Shown here: in pieces, positions 1 to 4,469 of the stretch
How positions within the stretch are numbered: position 1 is the first letter of the stretch
How the letters are laid out: each line of letters starts with the position of its first letter
From: Candidatus Kuenenia stuttgartensis
GTDB lineage: Bacteria > Planctomycetota > Planctomycetia > Isosphaerales > Isosphaeraceae
Direction: 5' to 3'
NCBI GenBank assembly: GCA_945872325.1
Contig: CAMBZY010000190.1
Coordinates: 1 to 6,492 of the forward strand
Length of the DNA stretch: 6,492 nt
Made by a program: the position numbers and the translations under genes
Notes under the pieces: model-generated
Told to the model about the DNA's origin: nothing
Seen by the model: the letters and a program-made list of their open reading frames with translations, nothing else
Database searches by the model: none

Positions 1-60
1 AATCATCAGGATATAGCGGATTTGATTGGCTTTTTGCGAGATTTGTCAGGCGGCCAATAA
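1..60 (+). CDS. C-terminal end of an upstream gene, possibly a c-type cytochrome domain protein (partial)
   Basis: Frame 1 is open from the first base and reads NHQDIADLIGFLRDLSGGQ before a TAA stop at 58-60. The pattern DIADLxxFLRDL resembles the last helix of class I cytochrome c domains, which often end in (E/D)IADLIAFLxxL; planctomycetes carry many such proteins with haem-binding domains at the C-terminus. No CxxCH haem motif is visible because only 19 residues are in the window, so the product is a guess from the terminal helix alone. The stop codon matters for the neighbour: it shows that the first 60 bases belong to another gene, so the sigma factor should not be started at the TTG at 26. 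Confidence 0.5.
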   Translation, partial: NHQDIADLIGFLRDLSGGQ

Positions 61-137
61 TCGACAAAACGAAATCAGCAAGTTCGCGATTGAAGGGTTG
101 GATTTCAGAGATATTTTTCAGATTCGACAACAATCAC

Positions 138-166
138 TTGCGATGTGCCTGCTCAATTGTTATGAC
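138..166 (+). promoter_or_regulatory. Possible extended -10 promoter for the sigma factor gene
   Basis: TTGCGA (138-143) and TATGAC (161-166) are separated by 17 bases, and a TG lies one base before the -10 (158-159), giving an extended -10 pattern. Both hexamers match the sigma-70 consensus at 4 of 6 positions. Transcription would begin near 173, which fits a start codon at 218 and not one at 143. The call rests on pattern alone. Confidence 0.3.
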
Positions 167-217
167 TATGGTATCAGAGATGTATCGAAACCTAATCTTG
201 AAAAAGGTCCCCTGACT

Positions 218-940
218 TTGATTCCTCCGCCTGAGCCTTCGGAAATTCGGCCTGAGCATCTCTCGAGCTTGAAAACAAGCTGGACACAGATCCATGCAGC
301 CCATATTCCAGGCCCTGAGGGCAAGATGGCGATGCAGGAGCTGATTTCGCGATATCACGATGCTGTGGAGCGATATCTGCGGATCAAGATCAAGGATCAA
401 AACCTTGCCGATGACGTACTTCAGGAGTTTTGGACAAAAGTTCTGAACCACAAGCTTTCAGGCGCTGACGAGACCAAAGGCCGGTTCCGTGACTACCTGC
501 GGACGATTTTGCATCGTCTGATGGTGGACCACTTTAGGAACCGAAAGACGACGAGTCTTCCGCCCGGTGATTTGCCTGAACCAGAGCAGCCTGACAAAGA
601 TTACGACCATGTCTGGCGAGAAGTTCTGATCAAACGAGTTTGGGGCCGGCTGGAACTTTACGAGGCTGGAACTCCGAATAACCGGTACTCGACGATTTTG
701 AAACTTCGGGTGAGCGACCCAGAGGCTTCGATTCAGGATCTGGTGGATCGGATCAACTTACAATCGCCACAAAAGTATAATGCAGAGGCGTTTCGCAAGA
801 CGCTTCAGCGGGCTCGCGTAAAGTTTTTTGACCTACTGGTGCAGGAACTCCGTGAGACGATCGCGAATGCAACGCCTGAAGACATTGAAAATGAGATGAA
901 CGACCTCGGGCTAGGTTCGCTTTATCGCCGCCACAAATGA
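218..940 (+). CDS. ECF-type RNA polymerase sigma factor (sigma-70 family, planctomycete large-type group)
   Basis: This is a group 4 sigma factor that would direct core RNA polymerase to a specific promoter set. In the 240-residue product started at 218, a TSW motif sits near residue 21, where relatives have TRW. Region 2 spans about 38-110, with LADDVLQEFWTKVL (63-76) as the core-binding and -10 recognition helices, then the KGRFRDYLRTIL block typical of this group. Region 4 is about 157-208, ending in a helix rich in Arg and Lys (FRKTLQRARVKFF). No anti-sigma factor gene or extra C-terminal regulatory domain is visible. Start choice: TTG at 218 has AAAAAGG with about 10 bases of spacing; ATG at 143 (265 residues) has no ribosome site but cannot be excluded; TTG at 26 overlaps the end of the upstream gene. 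Family call is firm, start about even, target promoters unknown. Confidence 0.88.
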   Translation: MIPPPEPSEIRPEHLSSLKTSWTQIHAAHIPGPEGKMAMQELISRYHDAVERYLRIKIKDQNLADDVLQEFWTKVLNHKLSGADETKGRFRDYLRTILHRLMVDHFRNRKTTSLPPGDLPEPEQPDKDYDHVWREVLIKRVWGRLELYEAGTPNNRYSTILKLRVSDPEASIQDLVDRINLQSPQKYNAEAFRKTLQRARVKFFDLLVQELRETIANATPEDIENEMNDLGLGSLYRRHK

Positions 941-1031
941 TCTCAGCATGTTCGTTTTGAGGAAAATTCGGCGACATTTCCAAAGATTGCGAGACGTTTC
1001 ACGGTGAACTTCCAATTTTAACGGTTATTCA

Positions 1032-1066
1032 GGCAGCTTGTGCAATATAGGGTATCTGGCAGCTTG
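1032..1066 (+). repeat. 9-base direct repeat upstream of csrA
   Basis: GGCAGCTTG occurs at 1032-1040 and again at 1058-1066, 26 bases apart. The second copy overlaps the first three bases of the proposed -35 box (TTGACC, 1064-1069). Repeats placed this way can be binding sites for an activator next to RNA polymerase, but no regulator is identified here. Confidence 0.5.
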
Positions 1067-1093
1067 ACCGACAGTGTGTTTATCGGTTATGTT
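1064..1093 (+). promoter_or_regulatory. Candidate csrA promoter
   Basis: TTGACC (1064-1069, 5 of 6 to consensus) and TATGTT (1088-1093, 4 of 6) are separated by 18 bases. Transcription would start near 1100 and give csrA a leader of about 100 bases, which contains three GGA motifs. The element lies between a direct repeat and an inverted repeat, as expected for a regulated promoter. It is inferred from sequence pattern only. Confidence 0.4.
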
Positions 1094-1104
1094 GATACTG
1101 TCGG
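1068..1104. repeat. 8-base perfect inverted repeat spanning the csrA promoter
   Basis: CCGACAGT (1068-1075) is matched by its exact reverse complement ACTGTCGG (1097-1104) with 21 bases between. The arms begin within the -35 box and end across the expected transcription start, so a dimeric repressor bound to both would block polymerase. The centre-to-centre distance is 29 bases, nearly three helical turns. The function is inferred. Confidence 0.5.
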
Positions 1105-1147
1105 AATTATATTTGCTGAACTCTGTTTAGCGTATGAATTTCGATCA

Positions 1148-1191
1148 AATCAGGATGTTCGTCTTTCCGATTGGACACCGTGGGAGCCACG
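1148..1191 (+). promoter_or_regulatory. Structured csrA leader with GGA motifs; probable CsrA autoregulatory sites
   Basis: Two hairpins can form in the mRNA leader. The first (1148-1172) pairs AATC.GGA with TCCGATT around a 10-base loop, leaving A1152 bulged; its AGGATGT (1152-1158) matches the core of the CsrA consensus (ARGGAUGU). The second (1179-1191) pairs CGTGG with CCACG perfectly and exposes GAG, so GGA (1183-1185) lies at the apex; opening the top pair gives a GGAGC loop. That GGAG is also the only Shine-Dalgarno-like sequence before the csrA ATG, with 12 bases of spacing. A third GGA (1173-1175) lies between the hairpins. CsrA proteins bind GGA in hairpin loops and can bridge two sites. 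The pairings are seen; autoregulation is inferred. Confidence 0.5.
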
Positions 1192-1198
1192 TTGACCC

Positions 1199-1408
1199 AT
1201 GCTTGTGCTATCCCGTAAGAAAAATGAAACGATCATCATCGATGATCAAATCACGGTGACGATTGTCGAAATCCGTGGTGACAAAGTCAAACTTGGCATT
1301 GAAGCGCCATCGACCGTAAGTGTCGATCGTCGCGAAGTTTGGGAAGCCAAACGTCGAAATCAGTCGAATCCCGCGAACGCGATCACGCCAGACAGATCCC
1401 CGATCTGA
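1199..1408 (+). CDS. csrA: CsrA/RsmA carbon storage regulator, RNA-binding translational regulator
   Basis: CsrA forms a domain-swapped homodimer that binds GGA motifs in mRNA leaders and usually blocks ribosome access. The 69-residue product begins MLVLSRKKNETIIID, the family signature, and continues through the five-strand core to LGIEAPSTVSVDRREVWE. The RNA-contacting residues are present: L4, R6 and, near the end of the core, V42 and R44. The C-terminal tail after about residue 53 is polar (NQSNPANAITPDRSPI) and probably disordered; the protein is a little longer than the 61 residues of E. coli CsrA. The gene is alone on its strand, 258 bases after the sigma factor gene, with its own candidate promoter and a leader carrying GGA sites. 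No fliW, the protein antagonist of CsrA in flagellated Firmicutes, is in the window. Start ATG at 1199 is fixed by the conserved N-terminus. Confidence 0.95.
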   Translation: MLVLSRKKNETIIIDDQITVTIVEIRGDKVKLGIEAPSTVSVDRREVWEAKRRNQSNPANAITPDRSPI

Positions 1409-1463
1409 ACTGACGAAATCGAAGAGGATTTGATGAGTTCGTGATTCTCTGGTCAATACAGGC

Positions 1464-2009
1464 TCATTTTTTGAGCAGTTTGACAAATTCCCTCATCCAA
1501 GATGAGTTGTCTGGCCATCCCCTGACACTGACAAGATTTCCGTCAACGACGACTGGTTCGTTTTTGTACTGAGTTTTGGATTGCATTACATCTATCGCCA
1601 AGTCGGGATAGGCCGTCATGCATCGGCCTGATTCCAAACCCGCTGCGAATAAGAGCAGTGGGCCGTGGCAGTTTGTGGCGATCGGTTTTTTGAGCTCGAT
1701 AAAATGCTGAACAATCTTGATGGCATCAGGGTTGTTACGCAGATACTCCGGAGCACGCCCACCGGGCAGAACCAACGCTTCAAAAGTCGTTGGATCCACC
1801 TCGCTCAGGGCAAGATCAGCCTGCACCCGATACCCGAGTTTCTCCGTGTAAGTATCAAACCCTGGTTCAAAATCGTGAACCACGGACTGGAACATACGCT
1901 TTTCGGGCGCAGCGATCGCAACATACCAGCCTTCTTCCTCAAGCCGAAACTTGGGATAGAAAATTTCCAGAGATTCGCCGGCGTCGCCGCTCACGATCAA
2001 GATTTGCAT
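1464..2009 (-). CDS. DJ-1/PfpI family protein (class I glutamine amidotransferase-like)
   Basis: The 181-residue protein is a single DJ-1/PfpI domain, probably cytoplasmic. Visible family features are an N-terminal beta strand (MQILIVSGDA), the acidic active-site residue E15 in LEIFYPKFRLEEEGW, the HDFEPGFDTYTEKLGY segment (45-60), LPGGRAPEYLRN (81-92) and the nucleophile elbow ATNCHG with Cys114 and His115. The family includes proteins reported as proteases, glyoxalases or deglycases and stress chaperones; the sequence does not say which activity applies, so only the fold and the reactive cysteine are claimed. The length is near that of PfpI (about 166 residues) and the gene appears intact. 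A GGTGG about 9 bases before the ATG can serve as ribosome site. The gene converges on csrA with 55 bases between stops and diverges from the beta-CASP RNase gene. Confidence 0.92.
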   Translation of the reverse strand: MQILIVSGDAGESLEIFYPKFRLEEEGWYVAIAAPEKRMFQSVVHDFEPGFDTYTEKLGYRVQADLALSEVDPTTFEALVLPGGRAPEYLRNNPDAIKIVQHFIELKKPIATNCHGPLLLFAAGLESGRCMTAYPDLAIDVMQSKTQYKNEPVVVDGNLVSVRGWPDNSSWMREFVKLLKK

Positions 2010-2063
2010 GGATTTGCCACCGGTTAGAGATCTCGTACTGAATCTTCATGCCCTTACTCTGGC

Positions 2064-2092
2064 AGGATAGTGGTGAATACCGTGGTTGGCAA
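2064..2092 (-). promoter_or_regulatory. Candidate promoter of the DJ-1/PfpI gene
   Basis: Read on the - strand, TTGCCA (2092-2087, 5 of 6) and TATCCT (2069-2064, 4 of 6) are separated by exactly 17 bases. Transcription would begin near 2057, about 48 bases before the start codon. This is one of the better promoter matches in the window, but it is judged only by pattern. Confidence 0.45.
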
Positions 2093-2158
2093 GTCCCATT
2101 CCTGAATTTTGAGATAAGAAAACGGCTTGAATATGTGTGGATTTAAGTCGTTGAAAAG

Positions 2159-2182
2159 CGATGGGAGTTGCTCCTCCTATCG
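2159..2182. repeat. 24-base inverted repeat/hairpin in the divergent intergenic region
   Basis: CGATGGGAG (2159-2167) pairs with CTCCTATCG (2174-2182) around the 6-base loop TTGCTC: nine contiguous pairs with one G-U. As DNA the arms are 8 of 9 identical in inverted orientation. It ends 9 bases before the -35 box of the candidate RNase promoter, a typical position for a regulator site. There is no T run after it, so it is not an intrinsic terminator. With the two promoters and this repeat, the rest of the 318-base gap (2010-2327) holds nothing else I can support. Confidence 0.5.
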
Positions 2183-2191
2183 AGAAATAAC

Positions 2192-2221
2192 TTGACTTAA
2201 GCGGTCCATTTAACATACAAG
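2192..2221 (+). promoter_or_regulatory. Candidate promoter of the beta-CASP RNase gene
   Basis: TTGACT (2192-2197, 5 of 6) and TACAAG (2216-2221, 4 of 6) are 18 bases apart. Transcription would begin near 2228, giving about 100 bases of leader before the GTG start at 2328. The match is moderate and the call is tentative. Confidence 0.35.
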
Positions 2222-2327
2222 ACAGTTTAACGATGCGTAAAAAGCGTAAACATGCGGCCTGAGTTGCCGTGGAATCATACGCCAGCATCTGTGATGGATG
2301 ATCGCGGCAAAAAAGGGGTGTGTCAGG

Positions 2328-3707
2328 GTGCGGATTACGTTTCACGGTGCAACGCGGCAAGTCACAGGCAGTGCACACTTGCTGGAGATAGGTAAGCACC
2401 GCGTCCTGCTTGACTGTGGCCTGCACGATCATGATCGAGTGGACCCGAACAGCTTGAATCGCGAATTTCTGTTCGATCCCCGTACGCTTGATGCCGTGAT
2501 TTTATCGCACGCTCACAACGATCACATTGGCCGACTCCCAAGGCTTGTACGACAAGGCTTTAAGGGAAATATTTACGCCACGCACGCCACCGGCGACATC
2601 ACCGGTGTGATGCTCCGCGACAGTGCCAGAATCCAGAAAAACGAATGGGCCTATGCCCAGGCCACCCAACATTGCCTGACCGATCCTCTGTTTGAATTGA
2701 TTGACGTAGAACATGTCGTAGATCAGATTCGGCGGATTGACTACAAAGTTCCCACCGAGATCCTGCCTGGCCTGAGCATGACCTATCATGATGCCGGGCA
2801 CATACTTGGGTCTGCCATGGTGGAGCTTAAGTTCAAAGAGGGTGAACGGGATCGAAAGTTTGTGTTCACCGGCGACCTGGGCCGTCGCAACATGGGCCTT
2901 CTGCCTGATCCAACCATTCTCACAGGCATGGATGTCCTTATCAGCGAGTCCACTTACGGCGGGAAAGTGCTAGAGCCTTACGACGTACTTTTAAAGCGTC
3001 TGCACGCCATTCTGGCCAGAGCGCATCGCAAACGCGGCCGGGTCATTATTCCAGCATTCAGCCTCGGCCGGACTCAGCGACTGATCTATTGCCTTCAGGA
3101 ATTGTTTTACAGGTATCGGGTCAAGCCAATGCCGATTTTTGTGGATAGTCCGCTCTCCACACGTTTGACCGACATCCACCGCGATTTTCCGGACGCCTAC
3201 ACGCCGGAAGCTCGACGATTGATGGACCGGGATGAAGAATATTTCGGCTCGCGATATGTCGAGGTCTGCCAGACTCCAGAAGACTCGCGGCGATTGAATT
3301 ACCACTCTGGCCCGATGATCGTGATTGCCAGTTCAGGCATGTGCGATGCTGGCCGGGTGCGTCATCACTTGCTTCATGCCGTAAAAGAAGAAGAAAACGC
3401 CGTGGTGATCGTAAGTTATCAGGCAGAAGGCACTTTGGGCCGGAAGCTGGTGGACGGCCAGCGAGATATCAAGATTCTTGACCGCGATGTTCAGGTGCGT
3501 TGTCCAGTGTATGTTTTAGACGGCTTTTCAGGACACGCCGACGCCGAAGATCTGGCTTGGTGGTATGAACAAACCGGTGGTGGGATTGAGACGGCTTTTC
3601 TGGTTCACGGTGAGCCTGAGAGCATGGAAGCGATTGCCCCAACTCTCCAGAAATTTGTAAAAAATCCTGTGATCATGCCCGAATATGGGTCGATTCACGA
3701 GGTTTGA
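2328..3707 (+). CDS. Metallo-beta-lactamase/beta-CASP ribonuclease (CPSF73/Ysh1-like, COG1236 type)
   Basis: A zinc-dependent RNase of the beta-CASP group, cytoplasmic, expected to act as endo- and possibly 5' exonuclease on RNA. Counting from GTG 2328 (459 residues), HAHNDH at 61-66 is metallo-beta-lactamase motif 2, H158 (GHILGSA) motif 3 and D183 (TGDLGR) motif 4. The beta-CASP motifs follow: A is E207 in ESTYGG, B is H403 in FSGHAD, C is H427 in LVHGEP. Histidine rather than valine at motif C is the form associated with RNA substrates. IPAFSLGRTQ and ASSGM, also typical, are present, and there is no KH domain or other extension. All metal ligands are intact. The start at 2328 is preferred because AAGGGG lies 9 bases upstream and the product then begins MRITFHGATRQVTGS like relatives; an in-frame ATG at 2298 would add 10 residues. 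Natural target RNAs cannot be read from the sequence. Confidence 0.93.
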   Translation: MRITFHGATRQVTGSAHLLEIGKHRVLLDCGLHDHDRVDPNSLNREFLFDPRTLDAVILSHAHNDHIGRLPRLVRQGFKGNIYATHATGDITGVMLRDSARIQKNEWAYAQATQHCLTDPLFELIDVEHVVDQIRRIDYKVPTEILPGLSMTYHDAGHILGSAMVELKFKEGERDRKFVFTGDLGRRNMGLLPDPTILTGMDVLISESTYGGKVLEPYDVLLKRLHAILARAHRKRGRVIIPAFSLGRTQRLIYCLQELFYRYRVKPMPIFVDSPLSTRLTDIHRDFPDAYTPEARRLMDRDEEYFGSRYVEVCQTPEDSRRLNYHSGPMIVIASSGMCDAGRVRHHLLHAVKEEENAVVIVSYQAEGTLGRKLVDGQRDIKILDRDVQVRCPVYVLDGFSGHADAEDLAWWYEQTGGGIETAFLVHGEPESMEAIAPTLQKFVKNPVIMPEYGSIHEV

Positions 3708-3740
3708 TTTGAGCGGTTCAAGATCAGGATCGGCTCAGGA

Positions 3741-3992
3741 TCAAGGAACAATGGTGTCCCGAAAATCCTGAACCGGCTGATTTTTGAGCATTTCCGAAGC
3801 CGAAATCGCCGACTTTGAGAATCGACGAGTCGTCTCAGCCTCTTCCTGGGCAGCTTGTTTCAAAGCATTCAGCGAGCTTTTCGGCGCTTTTGATCCAGTG
3901 GCTGCGCAGCCATTTATAGATAGAAGAATGGCCATGGAGATGGCGAAGGTCATGCCAGTGGTTTGCAAACGGGTTCCATGATTTTTCATCAT
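3741..3992 (-). CDS. Small predicted lipoprotein of unknown function
   Basis: The 83-residue product has a type II signal peptide: basic start (MMKNHGTRLQ), hydrophobic stretch about 14-25 (MTFAISMAILLS) and a lipobox-like INGC with Cys29. Asparagine at -2 is tolerated but not ideal. Alanine at +2 would favour the outer membrane under the Gram-negative sorting rule, if that rule applies here. The mature part is about 55 residues, polar, with a probable helix (LNALKQAAQEEAETTRRFSKSAISASEMLKN) and no domain I recognise. The gene converges on the RNase gene with 33 bases between stops and lies downstream of the arginine tRNAs on the same strand, about 200 bases away. No clear ribosome site is seen before the tandem ATGs at 3992 and 3989. 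The lipoprotein features make it more likely to be real than a chance frame. Confidence 0.65.
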   Translation of the reverse strand: MMKNHGTRLQTTGMTFAISMAILLSINGCAATGSKAPKSSLNALKQAAQEEAETTRRFSKSAISASEMLKNQPVQDFRDTIVP

Positions 3993-4039
3993 CTGTGAGA
4001 TCGTCTAAATTTTGGCAAATTGGTCAAGCCGAATCGTTT

Positions 4040-4055
4040 TTTTGAAATTTCAAAA
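4040..4055. repeat. 16-base perfect palindrome
   Basis: TTTTGAAATTTCAAAA reads the same on both strands. It lies about 48 bases upstream of the lipoprotein start and between that gene and the tRNAs. It could be an operator or just an AT-rich chance palindrome; the flanking bases do not extend the symmetry. Confidence 0.4.
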
Positions 4056-4165
4056 GGATGCCGCTACGACAAAGAGCGACAAGATTAACCGCCGATTGAG
4101 AAATGACTTATAAGGACATGAAGAAACACAACCCAACCCCAAAAAGCTACCAGATTCTATCCTGT

Positions 4166-4187
4166 AAACCTTTCACATGAAAGGCTT
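4166..4187 (-). terminator. Possible weak terminator or processing hairpin after the tRNA genes
   Basis: On the - strand AAGCCTTTCA pairs with TGAAAGGTTT across a nominal 2-base loop, giving up to ten pairs including one G-U; a 4-base loop is more realistic. It starts 8 bases past the 3' end of tRNA-Arg(TCT). The T run that follows is only three bases (TTTACAGG), so termination may be inefficient and the hairpin could instead guide 3' end trimming. Confidence 0.35.
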
Positions 4188-4195
4188 TAAGGAAG

Positions 4196-4269
4196 TACGC
4201 CCGAAGGGATTCGAACCCCTGACCGACGGATTAGAAATCCGTTGCTCTATCCAGCTGAGCTACGGGCGC
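4196..4269 (-). tRNA. tRNA-Arg (anticodon TCT)
   Basis: The 74-base gene folds as a full cloverleaf: acceptor GCGCCCG with CGGGCGT, D arm GCTC/GAGC, anticodon stem ACGGA/TCCGT with loop TTTCTAA, and T arm with TTCGAAT. The anticodon TCT reads AGA and, by wobble, AGG codons. A20 in the D loop, an arginine identity element, is present. The top acceptor pair is G1-U72 rather than G-C, which is unusual. The discriminator is A and CCA is not encoded, so it must be added by the CCA enzyme. It lies 30 bases downstream of the second arginine tRNA and is probably cotranscribed with it. Confidence 0.95.
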
Positions 4270-4299
4270 AAACATCAGACTGCAAACACGTTACAGCCA

Positions 4300-4373
4300 T
4301 GCGTCCAGCAGGATTCGAACCTGCGGCCTGCGGTTTAGGAAACCGCCGCTCTATCCTACTGAGCTATGAACGC
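4300..4373 (-). tRNA. tRNA-Arg (anticodon CCT)
   Basis: The 74-base cloverleaf has acceptor GCGTTCA with TGGACGC (one internal U-G pair), D arm GCTC/GAGC, anticodon stem GCGGT/ACCGC with loop TTCCTAA, and T stem GCAGG/CCTGC around TTCGAAT. Anticodon CCT reads AGG only, overlapping the wobble range of the neighbouring TCT tRNA. The discriminator is A and CCA is not encoded. It is first in the probable two-tRNA transcript, whose candidate promoter lies 15 bases upstream. Confidence 0.95.
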
Positions 4374-4387
4374 CTGCTAGATTTTCT

Positions 4388-4416
4388 ATTTGACACGCTT
4401 CTCTCCCATTTGTCAA
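4388..4416 (-). promoter_or_regulatory. Candidate promoter of the arginine tRNA pair
   Basis: On the - strand a perfect TTGACA (4416-4411) is followed after 17 bases by TCAAAT (4393-4388, 4 of 6). Transcription would start near 4381, about 8 bases before the first tRNA. A consensus -35 and short distance fit a stable-RNA promoter. Confidence 0.5.
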
Positions 4417-4418
4417 CT
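4390..4418 (+). promoter_or_regulatory. Possible promoter of the SDR gene, overlapping the tRNA promoter
   Basis: On the + strand a perfect TTGACA (4390-4395) is followed after 17 bases by TCAACT (4413-4418, only 3 of 6). Its -35 overlaps the -10 of the tRNA promoter on the other strand and the reverse, so both could hardly be occupied at once. The weak -10 makes this less certain than the tRNA promoter. Confidence 0.3.
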
Positions 4419-4469
4419 TAAACACGTCCCCTCAACTCCAAAGTTCCTCGAAATAATGCATCCAACACC

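Noticed and set aside
1462..1476. GCTCA-TTTTT-TGAGC inverted repeat between csrA and the PfpI-like gene, as a shared terminator
   Set aside because: The T run is in the loop, not after the stem, and the repeat overlaps the last codons of the PfpI-like gene. A five-pair stem without a trailing T run is not a convincing intrinsic terminator on either strand.
2046..2432. 128-codon antisense open frame over the RNase 5' region
   Set aside because: It covers the divergent promoters and the conserved N-terminus of the RNase, has no recognisable motif and no ribosome site. It is a chance frame.
3708..3740. TGAGC/GCTCA pairing as a terminator between the RNase and lipoprotein genes
   Set aside because: It is a five-base stem with a long loop and no T run on either strand.
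4196..4373. tRNA genes as an attachment site of an integrated element
   Set aside because: No integrase gene is present and I found no repeated copy of a tRNA 3' end within the window. The neighbours are ordinary chromosomal genes.
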